From the NCBI RefSeq assembly GCF_040655075.1, contig NZ_JBFAJC010000005.1, forward strand, positions 341,369 through 405,368: a stretch of DNA of 64,000 nucleotides, in the 5' to 3' direction. The DNA comes from Actinoallomurus sp040655075 (GTDB lineage: Bacteria; Actinomycetota; Actinomycetes; Streptosporangiales; Streptosporangiaceae). Below the pieces are notes generated by a model, which searched no databases, was not told the origin of the DNA, and worked only from the letters and a program-made list of their open reading frames with translations. Below are positions 9,516 through 17,352 of the stretch, in pieces (the stretch's first letter is position 1; the number at the start of each line of letters is the position of its first letter). A program made the position numbers and the translations under genes.

Positions 9516-9800
9516 GTGCTCAAAAAGACCAGTGCGTTCGGCGGGCTGGCGCTCACAGCTGCCGCCGCAGGCCTCATGTTCACGAGTTCGCCCGCGTCCG
9601 CCCAGGTCCCGACGTGGAAGCATCGGCATCACGCCCGCAGCGGAAACGTCAACGTGAACGTCAACCGGGTCTCCGTCGGGGTTCGCGTCAGTAACCGGAA
9701 CAACAACGTCGCGATCGCCGATGACGGCTTCGGCGGCGGCTTCGGTCGCGGCTGCGGCTGGGGCTGCGACGGTTGGGGCGGTGACGGCTGGGACGACTGA
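9516..9800 (+). CDS. Small secreted Asn/Val- and Gly/Trp-rich protein
   Basis: 94 residues from GTG 9516, chosen because AAGGGAG precedes it by 6 bases and it yields a clean signal peptide (LKKTSAFGGLALTAAAAGLM, cleavage near SPASA-Q). The mature protein is only ~65 residues. It starts with a basic His-rich stretch (WKHRHHARSG), then a strictly alternating NVNVNVNRVSVGVRVSN segment, then a Gly-rich tail with two Cys and several Trp (GRGCGWGCDGWGGDGW). The alternation suggests beta-strand or amyloid-like assembly, as in some cell-surface proteins, but it lacks the chaplin domain. I do not recognise the family. It is monocistronic. Confidence 0.75.
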   Translation: MLKKTSAFGGLALTAAAAGLMFTSSPASAQVPTWKHRHHARSGNVNVNVNRVSVGVRVSNRNNNVAIADDGFGGGFGRGCGWGCDGWGGDGWDD

Positions 9801-9925
9801 TCCCTCGGGCGTCCAGGTAGAGGTGGCCGTGCGGTCGACGGATCGGCCGCCGTGATATTCCGGTGCCGGACGAGCGTAGCCGCACTTAGTTTCACGCGAA
9901 ACCATATCGAATGTAACGTGGCTTC

Positions 9926-10417
9926 ATGACCGCCGACGTTCCTCACCGAACCACCGCCTCGCGTGCGACCGACCGTCCCGGGGACGCCTCGCCTTTCGCT
10001 CTCGGCCTTTTGCTGCGCCGCGCGCACTGGCGCGCGGCCGCGGTGATGACAGAGGCGCTTCGGCCGCTCGGCATCGAGTTGCGGCACTTCGCCGTGCTGA
10101 TCGTGCTGGTCGACCGCGGGCCCACGATGCAGCGGGACCTGGCGGCGGCGACGGGGTCGGACAAGGCGGGGATCATGCGGATCGTGGACGATCTGGAGCG
10201 TCGGGGACTGGCCGTTCGCAAGACCGTTCCAGGGGACCGGCGGGCGCGGGCAGTCGAGATCACACCTCAGGGACTCGAACTGTTCGATGCGGCCCATGTC
10301 GCGGCGGAGCCGCTGGCCGAACGTCTGGTCGCCGATCTGGGGTCCGGCGAGTCCGGTCAGCTGAGGGATCTGCTGACCCGGTTCGCCTATCCCCCAGGCG
10401 GCGACGACGCCGTGTGA
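9926..10417 (+). CDS. MarR-family transcriptional regulator
   Basis: 163 residues. Winged-helix core: HFAVLIVLVDRGPTMQRDLA, recognition helix region GSDKAGIMRIVDDLERRGL and wing VRKTVPGDRRARAVEITPQG, the diagnostic MarR DxRxxxxxLT-type pattern. Terminal helices provide dimerisation. MarR proteins commonly repress oxidoreductase or efflux genes and are released by phenols, quinones or electrophiles. Its promoter carries TATCGAATGTAACG (9905-9918), closely related to an element in the azoreductase/nitroreductase control region, so it may regulate itself and those genes. It is convergent with azoR across a shared terminator. Confidence 0.88.
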   Translation: MTADVPHRTTASRATDRPGDASPFALGLLLRRAHWRAAAVMTEALRPLGIELRHFAVLIVLVDRGPTMQRDLAAATGSDKAGIMRIVDDLERRGLAVRKTVPGDRRARAVEITPQGLELFDAAHVAAEPLAERLVADLGSGESGQLRDLLTRFAYPPGGDDAV

Positions 10418-10446
10418 CGTGCCGCATCGAGGCGTCACACGGCGTC
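10406..10446. terminator. Bidirectional terminator between marR and azoR
   Basis: A perfect 14-bp inverted repeat, GACGCCGTGTGACG (10406-10419) with CGTCACACGGCGTC (10433-10446), and a 13-nt loop. The left arm overlaps the marR stop codon. Its placement between convergent genes suits termination in both directions. Confidence 0.72.
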
Positions 10447-10458
10447 CACGGCCCGGGG

Positions 10459-11109
10459 TTACGCGGCGAGGTGCTCCGCGAGTTCCCTGGCCTTGGCGGT
10501 CGCATCTTCGAAGGCCCGCTTACGGGAGTCCTCGTAGCGGGGGACCAGTTCTGACATGGCCGGGTTTCGGGTGGCCATGGTGAGTTCCGGGACGATGAAG
10601 TCGAGGTCCAGGCCGAGGGTGTCCCGGAGGACGACCTCCAGGTAGTTCTGCACGAACTCGTAGCCCTCACGCGGGGTGCCCGGCGCATAGGAGCCGCCTC
10701 GGCTGGCGACGACGACGGCCGGGGTGCCCTGGGCGGAGGGGGACTCGCCCGAGGTGCGGCCGGGCAGGAGCACGCCGTCCAGCCACGCCTTGAGGGTCGA
10801 TGGGATCGAGTAGTTGTACATGGGGGCGCCGATCAGGACGGCGTCCGCCTGCTCCAACTCCTCGATGAGCTTCGCGCGCGCCGCGAACGCGGCGGACTGC
10901 TCCGGGGTGTGCTCGGAGGGGGCGGCGTAACCGGCGGACCAGGCGTCGGCGGTGATGTGCGGGACGGGGTCGGCGGCGAGGTCGCGATAGATCACCGTGC
11001 CCTCAGGGTGCTGCTCCTCCCAGGTCTTGCGGAAGGCGGCCGTGACCGAACGGGACGAGGACGCCTCGCCGGGGAACACGGACGAGTCGATGTGCAGCAG
11101 TGTGGCCAT
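10459..11109 (-). CDS. azoR: FMN-dependent NADH:quinone/azo oxidoreductase
   Basis: 216 residues from ATG 11109, preceded by GGAGA; a longer in-frame start at 11148 lacks a ribosome site. It is a flavodoxin-like fold: ATLLHIDSSVFPGEASSSRSV forms the FMN phosphate loop, IGAPMYNYSIPSTLKAWLD is the hallmark AzoR flavin/dimer segment, and ASRGGSY is the third FMN loop. The family reduces quinones and azo compounds by two-electron transfer with NADH and protects cells from electrophilic quinones. It is divergent from a nitroreductase across a palindromic region and convergent with a MarR gene, a standard quinone-stress arrangement. Confidence 0.92.
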   Translation of the reverse strand: MATLLHIDSSVFPGEASSSRSVTAAFRKTWEEQHPEGTVIYRDLAADPVPHITADAWSAGYAAPSEHTPEQSAAFAARAKLIEELEQADAVLIGAPMYNYSIPSTLKAWLDGVLLPGRTSGESPSAQGTPAVVVASRGGSYAPGTPREGYEFVQNYLEVVLRDTLGLDLDFIVPELTMATRNPAMSELVPRYEDSRKRAFEDATAKARELAEHLAA

Positions 11110-11174
11110 GGACTTTCTCCCAAAGCGAATGCCCGAGGCGGGGACCAAGGGCTGAGGATCCGTACTCGACGATA

Positions 11175-11218
11175 GTTACAGCCAATACGGTATCGAGTGA
11201 TACTATCTTGGATGTAAC
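11175..11218. promoter_or_regulatory. Symmetrical control region between azoR and nitroreductase
   Basis: GTTACAGCCAA (11175-11185) and TTGGATGTAAC (11208-11218) are inverted repeats with one mismatch. They flank the palindrome GTATCGAGTGATAC (11190-11203). The TTGG(A/C)TGTAAC arms probably overlap the two divergent promoters. A related ATGTAACG element sits before marR, pointing to MarR as the regulator. Confidence 0.5.
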
Positions 11219-11257
11219 GGAGGTGGAGCACGTCGAGCGGACGGGAGCCAGGCGATC

Positions 11258-11926
11258 ATGGACGTCTATGAGGCGGTCACGAGCCGACGGGCGGTGCGCG
11301 GGTTCACCGATCGGCACGTGCCGAGGGAGACGCTGGAGCGCGTGCTGTCCGCCGCGGCCTGGTCGCCGTCGGGATCGAACATTCAGCCGTGGCACGCCTA
11401 CGTGCTGACCGGCGGGCCGCTGGCCGAGGTCAAAAAGCGTGCCGGCGAGCGCTTGGCCGCAGGCGACCCCTGGGACGAGCCGGAGTACGAGCAGTACCCG
11501 CCCGCACTGAAGTCCCCGTACCACGAGCGCCAATTCGCCTTCGGTGAGCAGCGCTACGGCGCGCTCGGTATTTCGCACGAGGACCTGACAGCGCGCCAGA
11601 GGGCCGCTTCCGCGAACTGGGACTGTTTCGGCGCGCCCGCCGCCCTGTTCTGCTATATCGACCGTGACATGGGCTCGCCCCAATGGGCCGACGTCGGCAT
11701 GTATCTGCAGACCGTCATGCTGCTGCTCCGCGCCGAAGGGCTGCACAGTTGCCCGCAGATGTCATGGGCGAAGTTTCACAGGAGCGTCGCAGAGGTCGTG
11801 TCACCGCCGGGCGAGCTCATCCTCTTCTGCGGCATGTCGATCGGGTTCGAGGACGTGACGGTGAATTACGCCCGTACGGGCCGGGCGCCGCTCGACGAGA
11901 CGGTCATGTTCGTCGATGGTCATTGA
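11258..11926 (+). CDS. Nitroreductase-family flavoenzyme
   Basis: 222 residues. MDVYEAVTSRRAVRGFTDR with WSPSGSNIQPWHAYVL forms the conserved FMN-binding N-terminus of NfsB/FRP-type nitroreductases. The central DVGMYLQTVMLLLRAEGLHS helix and the C-terminal GMSIGFEDVTVNYARTGR (third FMN contact) complete the fold. The enzyme should use NAD(P)H to reduce nitroaromatics or quinones. It is divergently paired with azoR, implying co-regulated detoxification. Confidence 0.88.
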   Translation: MDVYEAVTSRRAVRGFTDRHVPRETLERVLSAAAWSPSGSNIQPWHAYVLTGGPLAEVKKRAGERLAAGDPWDEPEYEQYPPALKSPYHERQFAFGEQRYGALGISHEDLTARQRAASANWDCFGAPAALFCYIDRDMGSPQWADVGMYLQTVMLLLRAEGLHSCPQMSWAKFHRSVAEVVSPPGELILFCGMSIGFEDVTVNYARTGRAPLDETVMFVDGH

Positions 11927-12015
11927 TGCCACCCAGCCTCAGCCCACGCAAAGCCTCACATCGGCCAGCGCCATGTCGACGGCCGCCTCGGCGTGCCCGG
12001 GGATCGTGTCGATGA

Positions 12016-12561
12016 CGGGCACTGCGACGCCACATCGGGTTCTTCGCGGTCGGCGGCGCCCTGGCCGGCCTCGCGATCCTCGTCCTGGGCAACCAGCAGA
12101 GCGTCGTCCGTCCCCTCGGCGTCGGGCTGGCGCTGCTGTCGGCCGCCGGATACGCGGTGGCCAACGTCCTCGGCCGGTGGACCGGCCGAGACGGCACCGG
12201 CGAGGACCCCTACTCGCTCACCGTGTGGTCGTTCGGCATCGGCGCGGTCATCATGCTTCCCTTCGCGTGGGGTGAGGGCCTGTGGCCGCACACGGCGCAC
12301 CTGGGACGGGTCGTACTGATGATGCTGTACGTGGCGGTCGTCACGACCGCGCTCGCCTACCCGCTGTACTTCGCCGGCGCGGCCGCCGTACGGACGGCCA
12401 CCGCGGCGGTGGTGATGCTGATCGAACCGGTCAGCGCCGCCGCGCTGGCGGTGCTGCTGCTGGGCGAGCGGCTCACCCTGGCGACGACCGCGGGCACGGC
12501 CCTCCTGCTGGTGGCCATCACCGGTCTCGCCATCGCCGAATCACGGCTGACACGCAGCTGA
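12016..12561 (+). pseudogene. C-terminal half of an EamA/DMT-family transporter
   Basis: An open frame from 12016 reads RRHIGFFAVGG and continues through about five membrane helices to ESRLTRS, matching the second EamA repeat (SLTVWSFGIGAVIMLP, VVTTALAYPLYFAGAAAVRT, VVMLIEPVSAAALAVLLLGE). The first repeat and any start codon are missing; a stop at 12013 cuts the frame. A complete DMT exporter has ~300 residues and ten helices, so this is a 5'-truncated relic, possibly of an exporter once co-transcribed with the nitroreductase. Its 3' end overlaps the convergent LLM gene by 21 bp. Confidence 0.65.
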
Positions 12562-13605
12562 GTCGGTGAAGGTGGTGGCGGAAGGTGGGCCCGTACGGTC
12601 GGTGAAGTACGGCATGACCTCGTCGCGGAACAGGCGCATGGTCGCCAGCACCTGCTCCTGCGGCAGGTCGTACCACTGCATTCGCAGGATCACGTATCCG
12701 ACGCCGAGCCGCTCCAGGACCCGGAGCCGGTCGACGGCCAGCTCCGGTGTGCCGAAGATGTACGACTCGTCGGCGACCTCCTTCGCCGCCTCGGCGCTGG
12801 TCAGGTGACGGTAGGACGCGGTCCGGTCGGGCGCGTTGAACGCGGCGTACGCGCGGGTCAGGGCACCGCGGGCGCGCAGGCCGATCTCTCGTGCGCGGTC
12901 GCCGTCGTGGTCGAGGACGAGTTCGCGGCGGATGACGTACTCGTGCCGGCGCTCGTCTCCGAGCCGTTCGGTCTCCTCCCGGTGCCAGCCGAGCACCGTC
13001 GTCAGCCGGTCCGGTGAGACGTGCGGTGCCACGATCCAGCCGTCGCCGAGGCGGGCGGCCCGGCGGGCGCCGGTGCGGTGCGCGCCCGCGCCGACCCAGA
13101 TCCGCGGGCCGCCCGGCTGGACCGGGGGCAGGCTGATCCGCTCCTCGTCGAGGGCGAAGTGCGCGCCTCGATGGCTGACCGGCTTCCCCGACCACAACGC
13201 CCGGATGATCTCCACGGACTCCTCGTACCGGGTCTTCCGCTCGTCCAAGGGGACGCCGAAGGAACGGAACTCGTTCTCCCGGTAGCCCATGCCGAACCCG
13301 GCGATCACCCGGCCGCCGGACAGGTGGTCGAGTGTGGCGAAGTGCTCGGCGACCTCGACCGGATGGTGCAAGGGCAGGATGAGCATGTTCGTGCCGATGT
13401 CCATTTCGCCGGTCTCGGCGGTCAGGGCGGCGAGCGTCGGCAGCGGCTGGAGGGTCGGCATGGTGCCGAGGTAGTGCTGCAGCATCCAGATCGAGGAGAA
13501 ACCCGCCTCCCGGGCGGCGGCGACCTGCTCGCGCAGCCCGCCGATCCGCTCCGCCGGCACCACCTCCGGCGGAAAGTCGTTCATGATGGCCAGACCGAAC
13601 CTCAT
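12541..13605 (-). CDS. LLM-class flavin/F420-dependent oxidoreductase
   Basis: 354 residues with a luciferase-like TIM barrel: MRFGLAIMNDFPP, GFSSIWMLQHYLGTMPT, LPLHHPVEVAEHFATLDHLS, GRVIAGFGMGYRENEF (typical LLM beta-strand 4 motif) and PRIWVGAGAHRTGARRAARL. LLM enzymes use FMN or F420 to hydroxylate or oxidise diverse substrates. It is the last gene of a tightly overlapping eight-gene leftward operon: its ATG overlaps the stop of the FAD reductase gene (ATGA). The reductase may supply reduced flavin, but that coupling is inference. F420 and FMN use cannot be told apart by eye. Confidence 0.87.
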   Translation of the reverse strand: MRFGLAIMNDFPPEVVPAERIGGLREQVAAAREAGFSSIWMLQHYLGTMPTLQPLPTLAALTAETGEMDIGTNMLILPLHHPVEVAEHFATLDHLSGGRVIAGFGMGYRENEFRSFGVPLDERKTRYEESVEIIRALWSGKPVSHRGAHFALDEERISLPPVQPGGPRIWVGAGAHRTGARRAARLGDGWIVAPHVSPDRLTTVLGWHREETERLGDERRHEYVIRRELVLDHDGDRAREIGLRARGALTRAYAAFNAPDRTASYRHLTSAEAAKEVADESYIFGTPELAVDRLRVLERLGVGYVILRMQWYDLPQEQVLATMRLFRDEVMPYFTDRTGPPSATTFTDSAACQP

Positions 13606-14972
13606 CGCAGTCCCTTCGCCAGATCACCATGCGCGTCCAGTGCTTCCTGCCAGGTTCCTCCCGCCAGGAGCAGCCTGCGGAACGGGGCGAGCTCTCGGGT
13701 GACGCCGAATCCCGCGACCCCCTGCAACGCTCCGCCGTCACCGGCGACGGCGACGAAACGCCCGTCCTCCGGGTCGCCGTGCACGATCCGCACCTCGTCT
13801 TCGGGCCGGAACCGCCCATAGATCTGCAACCGCCCGCCGAGCTGGTCTGACCAGACGTACGGTACGGCGTCGCAGGTGACGTGGTCGCCGGTGAGGTTCG
13901 CGGCCACCACGGCGGCGTGGTCGACGGCGTTGGTCCAGTGCTCGCCGCGGACCGCTTCCCCGTACCGGGGATGGTGCCAGCGGGCGACGTCGCCGGCGGC
14001 GTACACACCCGGCGCGCCGATCGCGGCCAGGTGCTCGTCACAGAGAATCCCGTCGTCCAGGGTGAGCCCCGAGCCGGTCAGCCAGCCGGTCTCCGGCACC
14101 GCCCCGACTCCGAGTACGACCAGGTCGGCGGGGATGCACTCACCTCCAGTGAGCCGGACGGCCGTGACCGGACGACGGCCCGGATCACCGGCGACGTCCG
14201 TCCCCGCGCCGTCGGCACCGGCCCGCTCCACCCCCGCCACATCGCCCCCGGCGCACTCGACCGCTGCCGCATCAACCCCGGAGCGCTCGACCATCGCCAC
14301 ATCGCCCCCGGCACGCTCCACCGCCGCCACATCGCCCCCGGCACGCTCGACCGCTGCCACGCCTGTGCCGAGCCGCGGCGTCACTCCGGCGCGGGTGTGC
14401 ATCCGGGTGAGGGCGGCGCCGAGGTACGGCCCGAGGCCGCGCTCCATCAGGGCAGCCCGCGGCTCGACGATCGTGACCTCACAGCCCAGGCCACGGGCGG
14501 TCCAGGCGACCTCGGCACCGATGAACCCACCGCCCACGACGACGACACGGGCGCCCGGCCGGCAGCCGGCGCGGATGGCGGCGGCGTCCTCGGGGGTGCG
14601 CAGCACGTGCACGCCGCCGCCCGGCCGTACGCCGGGGAGGAGACGCGGAGCCGACCCGGTCGCCACGACGAGCGCGTCGAAGCGGACCCGATCGCCGGCG
14701 TCCAGGGCGACCGTCCGGTCGCCGAGGTCCAGACCGGTCGCCCGCCTGCCCAGGCGCGTGTCGACGTGGAGTTCGGCCAAGCGGTCCGCGGACAGCAGGG
14801 GCGGCGCCTCGGCCCCAGGGTCAGCGAGGTAGGTCTTGGACAGCGGGGGCCGGTCGGCCGCGACACGCGGTTCGGAGCCGATCAGTGTGATGCGGGCGTC
14901 GGATCCCCTGCGGCGCAGGGCCTGCACGGTGCGGACGCCGGCCAGCGACGCGCCGACCACGACGATGTGCAC
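13602..14972 (-). CDS. FAD-dependent ferredoxin/rubredoxin reductase-type oxidoreductase with inserted repeat
   Basis: 456 residues from GTG 14972, preceded by GAGGAG. FAD motif IVVVGASLAGVRTVQALR, NAD(P) motif VVVVGGGFIGAEVAW, second FAD motif GVYAAGDVARWHHPRYG and the C-terminal domain (EHWTNAVDHAAVVAANL) match the reductases that feed P450s, Rieske oxygenases or monooxygenases. In the NAD domain, after GVTPRLGTG, about 50 residues of decapeptide repeat (AGGDVAAVER-like) are inserted, making it ~45 residues longer than usual. No ferredoxin or P450 is adjacent; the downstream LLM enzyme is the only nearby oxygenase-like partner. The gene lies 10 bp after the crotonase gene. Confidence 0.88.
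   Translation of the reverse strand: MHIVVVGASLAGVRTVQALRRRGSDARITLIGSEPRVAADRPPLSKTYLADPGAEAPPLLSADRLAELHVDTRLGRRATGLDLGDRTVALDAGDRVRFDALVVATGSAPRLLPGVRPGGGVHVLRTPEDAAAIRAGCRPGARVVVVGGGFIGAEVAWTARGLGCEVTIVEPRAALMERGLGPYLGAALTRMHTRAGVTPRLGTGVAAVERAGGDVAAVERAGGDVAMVERSGVDAAAVECAGGDVAGVERAGADGAGTDVAGDPGRRPVTAVRLTGGECIPADLVVLGVGAVPETGWLTGSGLTLDDGILCDEHLAAIGAPGVYAAGDVARWHHPRYGEAVRGEHWTNAVDHAAVVAANLTGDHVTCDAVPYVWSDQLGGRLQIYGRFRPEDEVRIVHGDPEDGRFVAVAGDGGALQGVAGFGVTRELAPFRRLLLAGGTWQEALDAHGDLAKGLR
14221..14370 (-). repeat. 30-bp in-frame tandem repeat inside the FAD reductase gene
   Basis: Five consecutive 30-bp units (14221-14250, 14251-14280, 14281-14310, 14311-14340, 14341-14370) encode decapeptides of the form AGGDVAAVER. 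Units 1, 3 and 4 are nearly identical and the last diverges in its final 10 bp. The repeat lengthens the loop after a Rossmann strand without breaking the frame. Confidence 0.85.
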
Positions 14973-14982
14973 GGGAAGCTCC

Positions 14983-15771
14983 TCAGCTGTCGGGGTCGGG
15001 GAACCGGGGACGGCGCTTCTCCAGGAACGCCCGCGCCCCTTCGGCCATGTCCGGGCTGCCGATGGACTGGACGAGCATGCCCAGTCCGGTGCTGAAGGAG
15101 TCGCGGGCGGCGTTCCACCAGACGTTCGAGCTGACCTTGGTGATCTCCAGGTAGCGCGGGCTGAGCACGGCCAGTTCCGCCACCCAGGCGTCGACGGTCG
15201 GGATGAGCTCGTCATCGGGCACGACGGCATTGATCAGGCCGAGTTCCAGGGCCTGGGCCGCGGTGTAACGACGGCAGAGCATCGCGAGTTCCTTGGCCCG
15301 TTTCTCCCCGATCTGCACGCCCATGACGTTGGTCGCGCCGGTGACCGGCGAGCTCCCGACGCGCGGACCGGTCTGGCCGAACGTCGCCGACTCGGCCGCG
15401 ATCGCCAGGTCGCAGGCGACGACGAGTTCGTTCCCGCCGCCGGCGGCCGGACCGTTGACCGCGGCGATGACCGGTCGGGGGCAGGACCGTACGGCGTCGA
15501 AGAGGCGCAGCGACGCGCGGTACAGGCCGCGCATCTCCGTGACGTCGGGCTCGCCGAGGCCGGCGAGCGCGCCGCCCGCGCAGAACGCGCCTCCGGCGCC
15601 GGTCAGCACCACCGCCCGTGAGCGGTTCGCGGCGTCGATGGCCTCCGCGACCGCCTCGGCCATCGCCGGGTCGTAGGCGTTGCGGCGTTCGGGACGGTTG
15701 AGGGTGATCCAGGTGGCGTCACCGCGCTGTTCCAGCAGGACGTCACCACTGCCGTGCACACGATCAGTCAT
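14983..15771 (-). CDS. Crotonase-family enzyme of the MenB/BadI type
   Basis: 262 residues. The crotonase oxyanion-hole regions are GAGGAFCAGGAL and NGPAAGGGNELVVACDLAI. The block FGQTGPRVGSSPVTGATNVM, followed by IGEKRAKELAMLCRRYTAAQ, is the signature that separates MenB (naphthoyl-CoA synthase) and BadI (2-ketocyclohexanecarboxyl-CoA hydrolase) from ordinary enoyl-CoA hydratases. No other menaquinone genes are present, so a BadI-like Dieckmann or retro-Dieckmann reaction, ring opening of a cyclic beta-keto acyl-CoA, is the attractive reading (inference). It overlaps the amidohydrolase gene by 8 bp. Confidence 0.82.
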   Translation of the reverse strand: MTDRVHGSGDVLLEQRGDATWITLNRPERRNAYDPAMAEAVAEAIDAANRSRAVVLTGAGGAFCAGGALAGLGEPDVTEMRGLYRASLRLFDAVRSCPRPVIAAVNGPAAGGGNELVVACDLAIAAESATFGQTGPRVGSSPVTGATNVMGVQIGEKRAKELAMLCRRYTAAQALELGLINAVVPDDELIPTVDAWVAELAVLSPRYLEITKVSSNVWWNAARDSFSTGLGMLVQSIGSPDMAEGARAFLEKRRPRFPDPDS

Positions 15772-16558
15772 TCCCGTTCAGCCCCATCAGGCGGGCGAAG
15801 TTGCCGCCGAGAATGCCCTCGGTCCGCTCGTCGGACAGGCCGAGGGCGCGGATCGCCGCGATCTCCCGTGCGGGGTCGGCCATCGGCCAGTCCGAGCCGA
15901 AGACCACCCGGTCGGCGCCGTGCCGGTCGATGATCTTCCGGACTCGGTCGGGGTCGACCTCGGCCATCGTGGGCGGCCACGACGTCTCCAGGTAGACGTT
16001 CTCTCCCAGGAGCACGTCCTCGGCCTCGTCGAGACGGTGGTAGCCGCCGAAGTGGCAGGCGATCAGCCGCAGGTCCGGGAATCGGCGTGCGATGTCGCGG
16101 ACCATCGCCGGCGTGGCCCGCTCGTTGCTCCGCCGGTCACCTCCCGCGCCGACGTGGGCGATGACCGCGATCTCCGAGCCGAACACCTCGAGGACGTCCC
16201 ACAAGCGCGGATCGTCATAGGCGAACCCCTGGAACAGCGAGTGGAGCTTCACGCCGGGGATGCCGTTCCGGCGGAGGCTCGCGAGGTTCTCCTCGGCCGA
16301 CAGGTCCGGATGCACCGTGCCGAAGCCCAGCAGGCGGTCGCCGCGCTCGCGGGCGACGAACCGGTTGACGCCGTCCACGTGCCGGGCGGTGTCGGCGATG
16401 CCGAGGAGCACGCCGCGGTCCACCCCCGAACGGGTCAGCACGTCGCGCAGGCTCGAGATCCGGCCGTCGCCGTGCCGCTCCAGCTGCGGAACGCGGCCGC
16501 TCAGCGCCCGTTCGGCGAGCGCGTCCGGCCACGCGTGACAGTGCACGTCGATGATCAT
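15764..16558 (-). CDS. Amidohydrolase-2 family metal-dependent hydrolase/decarboxylase
   Basis: 264 residues with a TIM-barrel metal site: HCHAWPD (the two N-terminal His, as in HxH), VIAHVGAG (strand-5 His), IACHFGGYH (strand-6 His) and VVFGSDWPM (strand-8 Asp). The family includes ACMSD-like decarboxylases and lactone or ring hydrolases; this sequence does not reveal which. Its stop is 8 bp inside the crotonase gene and its ATG overlaps the SDR stop (ATGA). Operon position next to the BadI-like enzyme suggests hydrolysis or decarboxylation of a ring-derived intermediate (inference). Confidence 0.85.
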   Translation of the reverse strand: MIIDVHCHAWPDALAERALSGRVPQLERHGDGRISSLRDVLTRSGVDRGVLLGIADTARHVDGVNRFVARERGDRLLGFGTVHPDLSAEENLASLRRNGIPGVKLHSLFQGFAYDDPRLWDVLEVFGSEIAVIAHVGAGGDRRSNERATPAMVRDIARRFPDLRLIACHFGGYHRLDEAEDVLLGENVYLETSWPPTMAEVDPDRVRKIIDRHGADRVVFGSDWPMADPAREIAAIRALGLSDERTEGILGGNFARLMGLNGND

Positions 16559-17352
16559 GATGTTCCTCCGCCGTCGACGGTGAGGATGGACCCGGTCGTG
16601 TACGAGGACAGGTCGCTCGCCAGGTACAGCGCCGTGCCGACGATCTCCTCGGGCCGGCCGCCCCGGCGGAGCGCGAAGCGGTCCGCACGCTCGGCGAACG
16701 CCGCCATGTCCCAGGAGTCCCTGACGTCGGTGAGGAAGGTGCCCGCCATGATCGCGTTGACCCGTACGGCCGGTCCGAACGCGTGCGCGAGACCGACGGT
16801 GATCGCGTTGAGGCCGGCCTTGGCGGCGGCGTACGGCACGATGTCCGCCCGGGGACGCGCCGCCCCGGTGCTGCTGATGTTGATGATCGAACCCTCGCCG
16901 GCGGCGGCCATGCGGGTGCCGGTGAGCGCTGCCAGCCGGAAGGGTCCCTTGAGGTTGACCCCGATGACCTTGTCGAACAGCTCCTCGCCGACGTCCGCGA
17001 CGGTGTCGTAGCGCGGCGACATGCCGGCGTTGTTGACCAGCACGTCGAGCCGGCCGAACTCCGCGTACACCGCGTCGACGAGGCCGTCGAGTTCGTCCCA
17101 GTGCCCGACGTGACAGGCGTACGGGAGGGCCCGCCGGCCGGTCGCCGCGCCGATCTCGGCGGCGGCCCGCTCACAGGCGTCGAGCTTGCGGCTGGCGATG
17201 ACCACGTCGGCGCCGGCCTCGGCCAGCCCCATCGCGATCGACCGGCCGAGCCCGCGGCTGCCGCCGGTCACCAGCGCCACCCGGCCGCCGAGGTCGATCG
17301 GCACGCCGCGCGGCACCGGCCGGACGCGACCTTCCTCGACACCCCCGGTCAC
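16555..17352 (-). CDS. Short-chain dehydrogenase/reductase (classical SDR)
   Basis: 265 residues if translation starts at GTG 17352, whose GTGA overlaps the CaiB stop. Cofactor motif VTGGSRGLGRS, NNAG (VLVNNAGMSP), catalytic Ser in INISSTG and YAAAK (VPYAAAKAGLN) are all present, and the C-terminus TGSILTVDGG is standard. It should interconvert an alcohol and ketone with NAD(P)H. The first ~16 residues (TGGVEEGRVRPVPRG) are atypical and are encoded by DNA that is an inverted copy of part of the acyl-CoA ligase gene. The ancestral start may have been the GTG of VPIDLGGR further in. Confidence 0.88.
   Translation of the reverse strand: MTGGVEEGRVRPVPRGVPIDLGGRVALVTGGSRGLGRSIAMGLAEAGADVVIASRKLDACERAAAEIGAATGRRALPYACHVGHWDELDGLVDAVYAEFGRLDVLVNNAGMSPRYDTVADVGEELFDKVIGVNLKGPFRLAALTGTRMAAAGEGSIINISSTGAARPRADIVPYAAAKAGLNAITVGLAHAFGPAVRVNAIMAGTFLTDVRDSWDMAAFAERADRFALRRGGRPEEIVGTALYLASDLSSYTTGSILTVDGGGTS
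17308..17342 (+). repeat. Inverted copy of a CoA-ligase gene fragment at the SDR start
   Basis: 35 bp here match 21140-21174 in inverted orientation with one mismatch. The + strand reads as the ligase segment RHRPDATFLDT, while the SDR uses the opposite strand as its first codons. This looks like a recombination scar; a second mismatch appears just beyond the 35 bp. Confidence 0.8.

Noticed and set aside
14983..15771. Calling the crotonase menB
   Set aside because: Signature residues fit MenB and BadI alike, and no menaquinone genes accompany it, so a specific symbol is not justified.
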